Below are positions 1-9,207 of a stretch of 59,262 bases of DNA, one piece after another. The position numbers were made by a program, and so were the translations under genes. This DNA comes from Robiginitalea sediminis (lineage in GTDB: Bacteria > Bacteroidota > Bacteroidia > Flavobacteriales > Flavobacteriaceae): positions 1 through 59,262 of the forward strand of contig NZ_NGNR01000006.1 in NCBI RefSeq assembly GCF_002198115.1, written 5' to 3'. Positions within the stretch are counted from its first letter, which is position 1. Each line of letters opens with the position of its first letter. The notes under the pieces are model-generated. The model did not search any database and was not told where the DNA came from. It saw only the letters and a program-made list of their open reading frames with translations.

Positions 1-157
1 TATTCCTTGACGGATGTTGTTTGTACTTACCAAGTCCCCTACCCCGCTAAAGGTAGAGGCTTGCTGTCTGTCAATATGTCAATGACCTTCCGGTAAACCC
101 AGGACCTAAGCCCTCTCGTTACCTCACTCCCATATCCTCTCGGCCTGAAAGCGGCTG
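1..157 (-). other. Probable leader of an rRNA operon leaving the window
   Basis: No convincing protein is encoded here. Read on the minus strand, a -7 element (158-165) is followed by an untranslated leader. It contains TCATTGACATATTGA (71-85), which resembles the boxA-like sequence that precedes 16S rRNA genes in Bacteroidota, and then a small stem with a CTACC/GGGTAG pair. Transcription would run off the left edge, where 16S rRNA is expected. The identification rests on recall of rRNA leaders, because no mature rRNA sequence lies in the window. Confidence 0.5.
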
Positions 158-165
158 CAAATATA
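158..165 (-). promoter_or_regulatory. -7 promoter element (TATATTTG) of the left-edge transcript
   Basis: On the minus strand this reads TATATTTG, a perfect TAnnTTTG Bacteroidota -7 element followed by GCAGCC. A TTG lies about 23 bases upstream inside a T-rich run. Strong stable-RNA promoters of this phylum often have this form. Confidence 0.55.
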
Positions 166-316
166 TGATGGTTTTTTAGAAATCCCACCAAAAAAAACAG
201 TAAAAATTTTTGACTTTTTTTCGGTCCAGAACCTAATCCGCTTAGAATTAGAATTTTGACCAAAGGTTCCTCAAAAAAAGGACATGGAAGATACAAAAAA
301 ATTTAAGTTCCGGCAA

Positions 317-1006
317 TTATTCTGTCTTCTTTTTGGCTTTATTCCACCGGTTGGTCAGGGTGGCATAGTCAAAGTCAAGGGCCGATTTCTGGGGTTCTAA
401 CTGGCCGGCCGCAAAGGCCCGCTGCAGGATGTCCTCAATAAGGTAGTCCTCGTGGATATCGGCCGGGTGGAATTCCTCCTTGATGCTGATGTCGAACATC
501 CGCGCTGTGGTCTGGTACCAAAACGCCCGCCAACCACTACGCAGTTCACGCACCAGTTCGAATGCGGTAATCCCCGTTTGCCTGTAGATGAGTTTTACCA
601 GGATCTGCCCTTCGGTACGCGTGAGTTTTTTGAGTTCGGCCGAAAACTCCTCTTCAATATACCGCTGCACCACCTTGGTATAACGCCTGCGTTTCCCTTT
701 GGATTTAATTTGTTCCAGCCTGCTGTTCAGTTCGGTTAAACGTTCGGAGGCCAGCTTGGCATACGGATATACTTTAAGGGTTTTGCGCCTGAGGATATAA
801 TACCGGAGTTTGTCCTGGTAAGAATCGAACTTGAGTTCCCCGAAAATATAGACCTGGTCCAATTCAATGGAACTGCGGAAAATGGAGTCGCCCTCCAGGA
901 TAATCATCTTCTCCTGGGTGGAATCCAGGGGCTGTTCCGGCACCTGCGCGGTAAGGGGGGCAGTCAGGCCCAGCCCGAATAGCATCAACAGATCAAACCT
1001 TTTCAT
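317..1006 (-). CDS. DUF4294 domain-containing protein
   Basis: A 229-residue protein with an N-terminal signal peptide (residues 1 to about 20, ending TAQ), so probably periplasmic. The body is rich in basic and aromatic residues, with a central segment on Tyr/Leu/Lys helices and the sequence LKVYPYAKLAS. It matches the DUF4294 family that is nearly universal in Flavobacteriaceae; its function is unknown. It stands alone, divergent from the M42 peptidase gene, and is the first protein gene downstream of the putative rRNA promoter on the opposite side. Confidence 0.8.
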   Translation of the reverse strand: MKRFDLLMLFGLGLTAPLTAQVPEQPLDSTQEKMIILEGDSIFRSSIELDQVYIFGELKFDSYQDKLRYYILRRKTLKVYPYAKLASERLTELNSRLEQIKSKGKRRRYTKVVQRYIEEEFSAELKKLTRTEGQILVKLIYRQTGITAFELVRELRSGWRAFWYQTTARMFDISIKEEFHPADIHEDYLIEDILQRAFAAGQLEPQKSALDFDYATLTNRWNKAKKKTE

Positions 1007-1079
1007 CGGTTATGGTTTGGGGGCCTTCAAAAGTAGGTATATTGGCGAGCATGTGGTATTAAATAAGTGTGAAAATGGC

Positions 1080-1087
1080 TAATTTTG
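1080..1087 (+). promoter_or_regulatory. -7 element TAATTTTG upstream of the M42 peptidase
   Basis: A perfect TAnnTTTG motif placed 17 bases before the ATG at 1105. It overlaps the longer in-frame options (GTG 1069, ATG 1075), which argues for 1105 as the start. I see no good TTG at -33. Confidence 0.4.
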
Positions 1088-1104
1088 ACCTAAACCTTTT
1101 TGAA

Positions 1105-2193
1105 ATGAAAACCGATCAGATCCTCGATTCCAAAGCCCTGGAATTCTTTGAAGCCTACCTGAACAATGCCTCGCCTACCGGGCACGAATGGGAAGGCCAG
1201 AAACTCTGGATGTCTTACCTGAAGCCTTATGTGGACACCTTTATTACTGATACCTACGGCACAGCGGTAGGCGTAATCAACCCGGACGCCCCTTACAAGG
1301 TGGTCATCGAAGGGCACTCCGACGAGATTTCCTGGTATGTGAATTACATCACGGACAACGGACTGATCTATGTTATCCGCAACGGCGGGAGCGACCATCA
1401 GATTGCCCCTTCCAAGTGGGTGAACATCCATACGGAAAACGGGATTGTAAAAGGGGTGTTTGGCTGGCCGGCCATCCACACCAGGGACCGGGCCAAGGAG
1501 GAACCCCCGAAACTCGAGAATATCTTTATAGACATTGGCGCCAAAGACAAGGAAGAAGTGGAGAAGATGGGGGTCCACGTGGGCTGTGTCATCACCTACC
1601 CGGACAGTTTTCAGGTCCTAAATGGAGATAAATTTGTCTGCCGGGCCATCGACAACCGGGCCGGCGGCTTTATGATTGCCCAGGTAGCCCGCCTGCTTCA
1701 TGAAAACAAGAAGAAATTGCCATTCGGATTGTACGTGACCAACTCGGTTCAGGAGGAAATCGGGCTACGGGGTGCGGAGATGATTACCAACCGCCTTAAG
1801 CCCAATGCCGCCATCATTACCGATGTCTGCCACGACACTACCACCCCCATGATCGAAAAGAAAAAGGAAGGGCATATCGAGATCGGCAAGGGGCCTGTTG
1901 TTTCCTACGCCCCGGCGGTGCAGCACAAGTTGCGGGATAGGATCCTGAAGGCCGCAAAAGAATCGGAAATCCCTTTCCAGAGGCTGGCCGCCTCCCGGAT
2001 GACCGGGACGGATACAGACGCCTTTGCCTACAGCAATGGCGGTGTTGCCTCTGCCCTGATTTCCCTGCCGCTGCGCTACATGCATACCACCGTGGAAATG
2101 GTGCACAAGGAGGACGTAGCCAACGTTATACGGCTGATCTACGAAACCCTGCTCCGCATTGAGCCCGGGGAGTCTTTCAGTTATTTCGACTAA
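1105..2193 (+). CDS. M42 family metallopeptidase (aminopeptidase)
   Basis: A 362-residue cytosolic zinc aminopeptidase of the M42 (glutamyl aminopeptidase/deblocking) family. Two metal ions are bound by residues in EGHSDEISW (His), AIDNRAGG (bridging Asp), EEIGLRGA (Glu pair), ITDVCHDT (Asp) and MHTTVEMVH (His); all are present. M42 enzymes form tetrahedral 12-mers that trim peptides. Upstream in-frame starts exist at 1069 (GTG) and 1075, but a -7 promoter element lies over them and family members align from MKTDQ. Only 5 bases separate it from the Nudix gene, so the two are probably co-transcribed. Confidence 0.9.
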   Translation: MKTDQILDSKALEFFEAYLNNASPTGHEWEGQKLWMSYLKPYVDTFITDTYGTAVGVINPDAPYKVVIEGHSDEISWYVNYITDNGLIYVIRNGGSDHQIAPSKWVNIHTENGIVKGVFGWPAIHTRDRAKEEPPKLENIFIDIGAKDKEEVEKMGVHVGCVITYPDSFQVLNGDKFVCRAIDNRAGGFMIAQVARLLHENKKKLPFGLYVTNSVQEEIGLRGAEMITNRLKPNAAIITDVCHDTTTPMIEKKKEGHIEIGKGPVVSYAPAVQHKLRDRILKAAKESEIPFQRLAASRMTGTDTDAFAYSNGGVASALISLPLRYMHTTVEMVHKEDVANVIRLIYETLLRIEPGESFSYFD

Positions 2194-2198
2194 GTACT

Positions 2199-2747
2199 AT
2201 GGAGGAGCGCATCGATATCTGGGATGAGCACGGCCGGCCTACCGGACGGACCGCCCTGAAATCGGAGGCGCACCAAAACGGGTGGTACCACCCAACCGTA
2301 CATATCTGGTTCTACAGTCCCCGGGGGGAAATCCTCTTACAGAAAAGGGGGGACGATAAAGACACCTACCCGGGGCTGTGGGACGTTTCGGTAGCCGGTC
2401 ACATCGGGGCCGGAGAATCCACCCACAGTGCAGCCCTCAGGGAAATCCAGGAAGAAATAGGCCTGGAGGTGCCTTTGGAACTCCTGCAATCTGTATTTGT
2501 GGATAAGGCCAGCCACCGGCACCCCAACGGGATTCTGGATAATGAGTTCCGCCACGTATACCTGTGCCCCTTACAAACGACCGTTAGCAAGCTTATTCCA
2601 CAACAATCCGAAGTTTCGGAACTAAAGCTCCTGCCGCTGTTGCAATTTGCTGAAGAAACCTGGGGGCTGGCCCGGCCTGGGGTATACGTTCCGCACGGGG
2701 CCGATTATTACGGGAGGGTTGTCCGGGAGGTACGGTTACGCCTGTAG
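2199..2747 (+). CDS. NUDIX hydrolase (IPP-isomerase-like/YfcD type)
   Basis: A 182-residue Nudix protein. The Nudix box runs from GHIGAGES to REIQEEIGLE (about residues 66-88) with all the conserved Gly, Arg and Glu residues. The N-terminus (IDIWDEHGRPTG) and the HPTVHIWFY segment resemble the YfcD/isopentenyl-diphosphate isomerase-like subgroup, so the substrate is probably a nucleoside or other diphosphate, not certainly IPP. It sits 5 bases after the M42 peptidase gene, and its last 12 bases overlap the end of the convergent hisS gene. Confidence 0.85.
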   Translation: MEERIDIWDEHGRPTGRTALKSEAHQNGWYHPTVHIWFYSPRGEILLQKRGDDKDTYPGLWDVSVAGHIGAGESTHSAALREIQEEIGLEVPLELLQSVFVDKASHRHPNGILDNEFRHVYLCPLQTTVSKLIPQQSEVSELKLLPLLQFAEETWGLARPGVYVPHGADYYGRVVREVRLRL

Positions 2748-4118
2748 GCGGTCGGCAAAGGTGGTCCAGGCATTCAGGGCGTACTGATGCTGCTCCCCGC
2801 TGCGCATGTCCTTTACCATGAACTGCCCTGCCTTTAACTCCTCCTCCCCAATAGAAACTACAAAAGGTACGCCCCGCTTGTCTGCGTACTTAAACTGCTT
2901 CTGCAATTTGGCCGGACTTGGATAGAGGTCGGCTTTGAGGCCCCTGGACCGTAGCTGCATCACCAGACGCAGGGCCGCCCGGGCCTCCGCATCTCCGAAA
3001 TTCACGCAGAAAACATCGAGGGATCGCTCCAGGGTTTCCGGGAAAAGCCCAAGCTGCTCCAGGACCAGGTAAATCCGGTCCAGGCCAAAGGAAATCCCAA
3101 CCCCGCTCATATCTTTCAGCCCGAAGATGCTGGTGAGGTCGTCGTACCGGCCTCCACCTCCAATGGACCCCATCTGCACCCCTTCCGGTGCAGCTACCTC
3201 AAAAATGGCACCGGTATAATAATTAAGCCCGCGGGCCAGGGTAATATCCAGGGCAACAGCCGCTGCCGAAAGGCCCAGTTCATGGGTTTGTTCAAACAGG
3301 GCTTCAAGCTCCGCAACGCCTTCCAGCCCCACCTGGGATTCCGAAAGCAACGTCCTGAGGGCGCCGAGTTTTTCCGCAGGACTCCCAGACAGCTCAAACA
3401 AGGGGGCCGCCCGCTCTATGGAGCCGCGGGAGATCCCCCGGCCTTCCATCTCCTGTTCCACTTTTTCACGCCCGATCTTGTCCAGCTTGTCCAGGGCCAC
3501 GGTAAACTCGGTGAGTTTTTCCCCCGCACCAATAACTTCCGCGATGCCGGAAAGGATCTTGCGGTGGTTGATTTTGATGGTAACCCCATGGAGTCCCAGG
3601 CTGTGGAACGCCTGATCGTAGAGCTGGACAAACTCCAGTTCCTGGACCAGCCCGCTGGCCCCCACCACGTCGGCATCACATTGGTAGAATTCGCGGAAGC
3701 GCCCTCTTTGCGGACGGTCTGCCCGCCATACAGGCTGTACCTGATAGCGCTTAAAGGGGAATTCAATCTCGTTCTGGTGCATCACCACATACCGGGCAAA
3801 GGGAACCGTCAGGTCGTAGCGCAGGGCCTTTTCGCTTATTTGTGGTGCCAATCCGCCGGCGTCCCGGGCATCGAGCAAGGCCGGATCTGCCTTGGAGAGG
3901 AAATCCCCGGAATTGAGCACCTTAAAAATCAACCGGTCCCCTTCCTCTCCATACTTCCCCATAAGGGTGTCGGTATTCTCCATGGCCGGCGTCTCTATGG
4001 GCTGGAAGCCAAAGCGCTCGAATTGTTCCCGGATCCGGGATATTATGTAATTCCTGCGCGCTACCTCTACAGGAGAAAAATCGCGGGTGCCTTTAGGGAT
4101 GGAGGGTTTCTGGGCCAT
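2736..4118 (-). CDS. hisS: Histidine--tRNA ligase
   Basis: A 460-residue class II aminoacyl-tRNA synthetase that charges tRNA-His. Visible landmarks are the N-terminal KGTRDFSP, motif 2 around QPVWRADRPQRGRFREFYQ, the histidine-specific loop ARGLNYYTGAIFEV, motif 3 near GVGISFGLDR, and a C-terminal anticodon-binding domain with LRSRGLKADLYP. It is full length for the Bacteroidota type. It stands 35 bases downstream of the DUF6495 gene and may share its transcript. Confidence 0.96.
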   Translation of the reverse strand: MAQKPSIPKGTRDFSPVEVARRNYIISRIREQFERFGFQPIETPAMENTDTLMGKYGEEGDRLIFKVLNSGDFLSKADPALLDARDAGGLAPQISEKALRYDLTVPFARYVVMHQNEIEFPFKRYQVQPVWRADRPQRGRFREFYQCDADVVGASGLVQELEFVQLYDQAFHSLGLHGVTIKINHRKILSGIAEVIGAGEKLTEFTVALDKLDKIGREKVEQEMEGRGISRGSIERAAPLFELSGSPAEKLGALRTLLSESQVGLEGVAELEALFEQTHELGLSAAAVALDITLARGLNYYTGAIFEVAAPEGVQMGSIGGGGRYDDLTSIFGLKDMSGVGISFGLDRIYLVLEQLGLFPETLERSLDVFCVNFGDAEARAALRLVMQLRSRGLKADLYPSPAKLQKQFKYADKRGVPFVVSIGEEELKAGQFMVKDMRSGEQHQYALNAWTTFADRLQA

Positions 4119-4153
4119 AGTGGGAAATCGTACTGCAAATATAAGGGTAGCGA

Positions 4154-4627
4154 TCAGAATTCAATAACCTCCTCGAACCAGCGGTACAACTCCCCTTTGG
4201 TAATGACGGCGCCCTTCTCGATCAGCTCGAATTTATCCTTGTTGGGGTCGTCGGAATAGGCCTTGGAGGCGGTCAGGTATTCCACGTAATCCGATTGCCA
4301 GTTTATCCGAAACCACTCGAACCCTTCGCGGGTGGACAGGTCTATGGCCGGGTTGGCCACCTTTACGGAAATAAGTTTCATCTCCTTGGGGGGGAGGTAA
4401 AACAAATGCATCTGGGCAGGCCCGATATTCTCGAGGTATTCCACCCGCCCCAGCACGCCTTCCCATACCAGGTCGCTGAAAATGTCCAGCTCTTCCTCCG
4501 CTACGTGAGGTTTGTTGGTTTTGATCTCGTCCCACTCGGCCGCAGTAATGGACTGGGTGGCGAGGAAATTGATAAACTCCTGGTGGAGTTCCTCAAGCTG
4601 TTCTTTGGATAGCCTTCTGTACTTCAT
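4154..4627 (-). CDS. DUF6495 family protein
   Basis: A 157-residue soluble acidic protein with no signal or membrane segment. The N-terminus (MKYRRLSKEQLEELHQEF) and the FYLPPKEMKLI segment match the flavobacterial family DUF6495, of unknown function. It lies directly downstream of rplI, but a strong terminator (4648-4676) sits between the two, so it may be expressed mainly by read-through or from its own start. Confidence 0.7.
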   Translation of the reverse strand: MKYRRLSKEQLEELHQEFINFLATQSITAAEWDEIKTNKPHVAEEELDIFSDLVWEGVLGRVEYLENIGPAQMHLFYLPPKEMKLISVKVANPAIDLSTREGFEWFRINWQSDYVEYLTASKAYSDDPNKDKFELIEKGAVITKGELYRWFEEVIEF

Positions 4628-4643
4628 CCCTTTGCGTTTAAAT

Positions 4644-4676
4644 AAAAAAATCCACCCTGCCAGGCAAGGTGGATTT
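4644..4676 (-). terminator. Intrinsic terminator after rplI
   Basis: A 9-bp stem AAATCCACC/GGTGGATTT (4648-4656 and 4668-4676) with an inner CTGCC/GGCA extension. On the minus strand it is followed by seven T residues. It closes the rpsF-rpsR-rplI operon. Confidence 0.8.
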
Positions 4677-4696
4677 CTATGTACCTGTTACAGGTC

Positions 4697-5149
4697 TCAG
4701 GCTTTTTCCGGAACCACTTCGAACCCGAAGTTCACCACCACCTCGCGGTGCAGGCGGATTTCGGCCTCATAGGGGCCGGCGCGCTTGATGGCGCCTCCTT
4801 TGATGCTGATATACTTCTTGTCGATTTCGTGGCCTTCCTTATCCAGGGCAGCAGCCAGGTCGATGTTGGTTACAGATCCGAAGAGCTTGTCTCCTTCTCC
4901 AACTTTGGCGGCGATTTTCACCTCAAGAGCCTTCAGGGCTTCTGCGGTTTTCTGGGCCGCATCCACGACTTGCTTCTCCTTGTGCGCCTTTTGCCTGAGG
5001 TTCTCAGCCAGTACCTTCTTCGCGGAAGGGGTAGCCAGGATGGCTTTCCCCTGGGGAATCAGGTAATTGCGTCCGTAACCGTTTTTAACTGTTACCACGT
5101 CGTCTTTGAACCCGAGGTTCTCAACGTCTTGTTTTAAGATCAATTCCAT
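4697..5149 (-). CDS. rplI: 50S ribosomal protein L9
   Basis: A 150-residue ribosomal protein that binds 23S rRNA at the L1 stalk base. The N-terminal domain reads MELILKQDVENLGFKDDVV with the typical GYGRNYLIPQGKA signature, followed by the long connecting helix and a C-terminal domain. It is third in the operon rpsF-rpsR-rplI, 12 bases after rpsR, and is followed by an intrinsic terminator. Confidence 0.97.
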   Translation of the reverse strand: MELILKQDVENLGFKDDVVTVKNGYGRNYLIPQGKAILATPSAKKVLAENLRQKAHKEKQVVDAAQKTAEALKALEVKIAAKVGEGDKLFGSVTNIDLAAALDKEGHEIDKKYISIKGGAIKRAGPYEAEIRLHREVVVNFGFEVVPEKA

Positions 5150-5161
5150 GCTTCCTTCCGA

Positions 5162-5458
5162 TTATTTTAACAAATCTCCTACGTACGGCATAAGGGCCAG
5201 GTGGCGGGCCCGCTTAATAGCCTGGGCCGCCTTGCGCTGATATTTCAGTGAGGTACCGGTAAGCCTGCGGGGAAGGATCTTGCCCTGCTCGTTTACCAGC
5301 TTCATCAGAAAATCCGGGTCTTTGTAATCGATATACTTGATTCCGGATTTCTTGAAGCGGCAGTACTTCTTCTGTTTCGCCGTTTCGATATTCAGAGGGG
5401 TCAGATACCGGATCTCCCCGTCTTTCTTTCCTTTTGCCTGTTGTTGTAATGTGGCCAT
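5162..5458 (-). CDS. rpsR: 30S ribosomal protein S18
   Basis: A 98-residue protein of the 30S platform, partner of S6. The core [20 protein letters not shown] and the [28 protein letters not shown] region are diagnostic (the signature LPRRLTGTS is intact). It lies 5 bases after rpsF, consistent with co-translation and the S6:S18 heterodimer. Confidence 0.97.
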   Translation of the reverse strand: MATLQQQAKGKKDGEIRYLTPLNIETAKQKKYCRFKKSGIKYIDYKDPDFLMKLVNEQGKILPRRLTGTSLKYQRKAAQAIKRARHLALMPYVGDLLK

Positions 5459-5463
5459 ACCCT

Positions 5464-5802
5464 TTACGCTTTAGCTTTTAATTTGGTTCTGCGTTTCTCC
5501 GCCCATGCGATGGCGTGTTTGTCCAACTTCACGGTCAGGAAGCGCATGATGCGCTCGTCGCGTTTGAACTCCTGCTCGTAGGGGGCGATGACTTCGCCCG
5601 GGGCAGTAAATTCGAACAGATGGTAGAATCCGCTCTTTTTGTTCTGAATGGGATACGCCAGCTTCTTAAGCCCCCAGTCTTCTTTGGAGACCATCTTGGC
5701 ACCATTCTTGGTCAAGAAATTTTCAAATTTCTTAACTGTTTCCTCTACCTGGGTGTCAGATAGAACGGGATTTAAAATGAAAACAGTTTCGTAATGGTTC
5801 AT
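5464..5802 (-). CDS. rpsF: 30S ribosomal protein S6
   Basis: A 112-residue 30S protein that pairs with S18. The start is taken at [12 protein letters not shown] (5802), which aligns with the family. The in-frame ATG at 5829 would add nine residues but overlaps the -7 promoter box at 5827-5834, so it cannot be translated from that promoter. The C-terminus is Lys/Arg/Ala rich, as in other Bacteroidota S6. First gene of rpsF-rpsR-rplI. Confidence 0.96.
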   Translation of the reverse strand: MNHYETVFILNPVLSDTQVEETVKKFENFLTKNGAKMVSKEDWGLKKLAYPIQNKKSGFYHLFEFTAPGEVIAPYEQEFKRDERIMRFLTVKLDKHAIAWAEKRRTKLKAKA

Positions 5803-5826
5803 AAAATGAATGTTTAAAAAGGTGGG

Positions 5827-5857
5827 CAAAAGTAAGAAAACTTAAACGCATTCACAA
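5827..5857 (-). promoter_or_regulatory. rpsF operon promoter (-33 TTG, -7 TACTTTTG)
   Basis: On the minus strand TTG (5855-5857) is followed by 20 bases and then TACTTTTG (5827-5834). This is a full match to the Bacteroidota housekeeping promoter. It fixes the rpsF start at 5802. Confidence 0.75.
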
Positions 5858-5995
5858 GAAATCCAAAAAAACTTCGTTATAGCCTTAGAAATGCAAAAAG
5901 CAGGCTTAACCTAAACCCAAATCAAGTTATGCACAATCATTGCCAACCACACAGGATTGCATGCGATGTTTACAACTTTAGTTGTAATTCATCGG

Positions 5996-6003
5996 TAGTT
6001 TTG
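5996..6003 (+). promoter_or_regulatory. -7 element TAGTTTTG of the LytTR regulator gene
   Basis: A TAnnTTTG match 41 bases before the ATG at 6045. It overlaps the upstream ATG at 6003, which excludes that longer reading. The intergenic region is AT-rich. Confidence 0.5.
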
Positions 6004-6044
6004 TGTACTTTGTCGATGATTTAACCCCACAAATCAACCCACTT

Positions 6045-6737
6045 ATGAAACTCAGAAGTATTGTGGTTGATGATTCATCAATGCAGCGTATGGCGGTTGC
6101 GAAATTGGTGAATAATCATCCCAACCTTGCCCTGGTTGCCGAGTACAGCAATGCGATCGAAGCAAAAAATGGCATCAAAAACAATGAAATTGACCTGATT
6201 TTCCTCGATGTGGAAATGCCCATCATCAACGGATTCGACCTACTGGAATCCCTGGAAAATCCCCCGCAGGTAATCCTGATTACCGGAAAACCTGACTATG
6301 CCCTTAAGGCATTCGATTACGACGTTACCGATTACCTGCACAAACCCATTACGATGGCCCGTTTCGACGCCTCCGTAAAGCGTGCGGTAACCAAGTTCGA
6401 GCAACTCCACAAGGTAAATGAAGACGAGGAGCACATCTTCGTGAAAAGCAACCTGAAAAAGCGCAAGGTATTCCTCAACGAGATCAAATGGATCGAGGCT
6501 CTGGGGGATTATATCAAGCTGGTAACGGACGAAGCCAACATCGTGATCCTTAGCACTATGAAGGCTTTCGAACAGCAACTTCCCGCCGATAAATTCCTGC
6601 GCATTCACAAGTCCTACATTGTGAACCTGGAGAAGATCGAAAAGTTCAATAGCAAAAATGTGGAAGTGGGCGGACGTTCCATCCCGCTGAGCCGGAACAA
6701 GAAAACCGAGCTGGCCGAGGCATTGAGCAACGTTTAA
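6045..6737 (+). CDS. LytTR family response regulator
   Basis: A 230-residue two-domain transcription regulator. Residues 1-120 form a receiver domain: acidic pocket VVDDSS, phospho-acceptor Asp in LIFLDVEMP, Thr in LITGKP, and Lys in LHKPI. Residues about 130-230 form a LytTR DNA-binding domain (KIKWIEALGDYIKL-like segment, FLRIHKSYIVNL, and a final VGGRSIPLSRNKK). No histidine kinase is encoded beside it, so its partner is elsewhere. It ends one base before the convergent priA stop. Confidence 0.92.
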   Translation: MKLRSIVVDDSSMQRMAVAKLVNNHPNLALVAEYSNAIEAKNGIKNNEIDLIFLDVEMPIINGFDLLESLENPPQVILITGKPDYALKAFDYDVTDYLHKPITMARFDASVKRAVTKFEQLHKVNEDEEHIFVKSNLKKRKVFLNEIKWIEALGDYIKLVTDEANIVILSTMKAFEQQLPADKFLRIHKSYIVNLEKIEKFNSKNVEVGGRSIPLSRNKKTELAEALSNV

Positions 6738-9194
6738 TCAGATATAGTCTACGTTATAGATTACACGAATACTCCTGTACTGGGAAATAGCATCGAAAGA
6801 CCTGTGGATTCTTTTGATGCTATTTTTCGTTTGTGACAGGGGCTGGCCCTGTGCAATCTTGAGCAGGATATTCATATGGTACTGGTTGCGGATCCGGGCT
6901 ACCGGTGGGAATTCAGGACCCAGGACGGCCTGCCCGAACTGCTGGCGCATGGCTTTGGCAAACCACCCCGCCCCTTCGCTTACCCGGTTGTAGTCCTTGT
7001 GCCGGAAGGTGATCTTGATGATACGTACCACGGGCGGGTATCGGAACTGCTCCCGTTCATACACCTGCTCCTTATACATCTCCTTGTAATCGCCCGTAGA
7101 TACTTGTTTTAAAATCTGGTGGTAAGGGTTGTAGGTCTGGATCAGTACCCGACCCCGCTCCCGGGTCCGGCCCGAACGCCCGGCCACCTGGGTCAGGAGC
7201 TGGAAGCACCGTTCGTGCGCCCGGAAATGGGGGAAATGCAGCAGGGTGTCCGCATTCATAATCCCAACCAGGGCTACGTTCCTGAAATCCAAGCCTTTTG
7301 TCAGCATCTGCGTCCCTACCAGGATGTCCGTTTCCCGGGCTTCAAAGGCGCCGATGATTTTCTGGTATCCGTATTTCCCACGGGTCGTATCCAGGTCCAT
7401 GCGGTCTACCCGGGCCTCCGGGAATAGTTCCTTGAGTTCCGCCTCTACCTGCTCCGTTCCAAAACCTTTGGTGTCCAGGGTGGTATTGCCACAGGCATCG
7501 CACTGGGGCTCCAGGGCCCTGTGGTATCCGCAATAATGGCACCGCAGCTCCCCCCGGTACTTATGGAAGGTAAGGCTCACATCGCAATTGGGGCATTGAG
7601 GGGCATGCCCGCAGGACTGGCACTCTACTATAGGGGCATACCCACGGCGGTTCTGGAAGAGGATGACCTGCTGCCGGGCTGCCAGCACTTCCCCGATGGC
7701 TTCATGCAAGGGCTCGGAAAACCGCCCTTTCATTTTCTTCTTACGGAACTGCTCGGAAAGGTCCACCAACTGGATATCGGGCAAAAGGACATCTCCATAG
7801 CGCCGGTCCATGCGGGCCAGGGCATATTTTCCGCGCCGGACATTGTACATGCTTTCAATACTGGGGGTGGCAGACCCCAGCAAAACATCTGCCCCGTGGA
7901 AGCCCGCCAGTACGATAGCTGTATCCCTACCATGATATCTCGGCGCCGGATCGAATTGTTTATAGGTGTTCTCGTGCTCCTCGTCTACCAAAATCAGCCC
8001 CAGGTCTGCGAAGGGCAGGAAAAGGGAGGAACGCGCCCCGAGGACAACAGCTGCTTTCTCGGTACCCGCCTGAACATGATACCAAAGCTCGGCGCGCTCC
8101 ATTATATTGAGCCGGGAGTGGAATACCACCACCCGAGTACCAAAAACGCGTTGCAAGCGCCGGATAAGTTGTTCGGTAATGGCAATTTCTGGCACCAGGT
8201 AAAGCACCTGCCGGCCGGCACTGATAACCTCCTCAATGAGCCGGATATACACCTCGGTCTTTCCCGAAGAGGTAACCCCATGCAACAGGACGGGCTTTCC
8301 CGATTCGAAGCCTGTATGGATGGCTGTTAGCGCCTGCTCCTGGTGTGAGCTGAGTACAGGTAAACGGCTGTCCGGCGCCTCCTCCCCTACGGCTACCCGG
8401 TCTTCCTCCAGGTGGTACTCCTCCAGGACGTCCTTGTCTATAAGGGCCTTTAAGGCGGCCCGCGATGCCCCGGCCTTCTCTTCGAGGACCTTGCTTCGCA
8501 CGGGCTTCCCGGCCCCCTCTTGTAACTGGAACAATTGCAGGATTATGGCGGATTGTCGGGGTGCCCGGGAAAGGGTTTCCAGCAAGGCCTCCAATGCGGC
8601 TTCCCCCCGGAATACCTCGCGCAACCGGATGTACCGGGCGGTTTTAGGGTTGTATTTTTCCTGTAGGCGCTCCTGCAGGCGGATCTGCCCCTTTGCCAGC
8701 ATGCCGTGTAAGAGGGGGAGTACATTTTTGCGGTCTACTATATCGCTGATTTCCTGGACGGAAAGTACAGGTTGGTGCTCCAGGGCCTCTGCCACCAGGT
8801 ATTCGGCGTCTGTAGCCTCCTCGGGGGAAGGGTTGAAATCCGGCCCCTTCAGCACCCGTGTTTCACTTTCCAGCAGGAACCCGGAAGGCACCGCGGTGCG
8901 GAACACCTCCCCCAGGGTACACATATAGTACTCCGCCACCCATTGCCAATGCCGGAGCTGCACAGCGCTTACCAGGGGTTCCGTATCCAGAACCCGGTAT
9001 ACGGGCTTGGGGTCGTACGCTTGTGGACGTTCCCCATGGAGGCGGATGGCCAGGCCCGTGTAAAGCTTGGATTTGCCAAAAGGCACGGCAACCCGGGTTC
9101 CCGTTACTACCTCACCCATCATCTCCTCCGGAAGGATATAGGTAAAATTCCGTTCCAGGGGGATGGGCAACAAAACTTCCACAAAGGTATCCAT
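6738..9194 (-). CDS. priA: Primosomal protein N' (replication restart helicase)
   Basis: An 818-residue superfamily 2 helicase that reloads the replisome at stalled forks. Seen in order: the N-terminal 3'-end binding domain, Walker A GVTSSGKTEVY, the DEEH box in LVDEEHENTYK, the zinc-binding region with paired cysteines (CQSCGH, CPNCD, CHYCG, CDACG), the helicase C domain with VGTQMLTKGLDF, and the C-terminal domain. It is full length. The stop abuts the convergent LytTR gene; the BrkB-type gene lies 13 bases upstream on the same strand. Confidence 0.96.
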   Translation of the reverse strand: MDTFVEVLLPIPLERNFTYILPEEMMGEVVTGTRVAVPFGKSKLYTGLAIRLHGERPQAYDPKPVYRVLDTEPLVSAVQLRHWQWVAEYYMCTLGEVFRTAVPSGFLLESETRVLKGPDFNPSPEEATDAEYLVAEALEHQPVLSVQEISDIVDRKNVLPLLHGMLAKGQIRLQERLQEKYNPKTARYIRLREVFRGEAALEALLETLSRAPRQSAIILQLFQLQEGAGKPVRSKVLEEKAGASRAALKALIDKDVLEEYHLEEDRVAVGEEAPDSRLPVLSSHQEQALTAIHTGFESGKPVLLHGVTSSGKTEVYIRLIEEVISAGRQVLYLVPEIAITEQLIRRLQRVFGTRVVVFHSRLNIMERAELWYHVQAGTEKAAVVLGARSSLFLPFADLGLILVDEEHENTYKQFDPAPRYHGRDTAIVLAGFHGADVLLGSATPSIESMYNVRRGKYALARMDRRYGDVLLPDIQLVDLSEQFRKKKMKGRFSEPLHEAIGEVLAARQQVILFQNRRGYAPIVECQSCGHAPQCPNCDVSLTFHKYRGELRCHYCGYHRALEPQCDACGNTTLDTKGFGTEQVEAELKELFPEARVDRMDLDTTRGKYGYQKIIGAFEARETDILVGTQMLTKGLDFRNVALVGIMNADTLLHFPHFRAHERCFQLLTQVAGRSGRTRERGRVLIQTYNPYHQILKQVSTGDYKEMYKEQVYEREQFRYPPVVRIIKITFRHKDYNRVSEGAGWFAKAMRQQFGQAVLGPEFPPVARIRNQYHMNILLKIAQGQPLSQTKNSIKRIHRSFDAISQYRSIRVIYNVDYI

Positions 9195-9207
9195 GGGCCG
9201 GAAGGGT

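Noticed and set aside
39-296. 85-residue open frame at the left edge
   Set aside because: It crosses the -7 element and boxA-like leader, has no protein-like pattern and is on the same strand as the probable rRNA leader.
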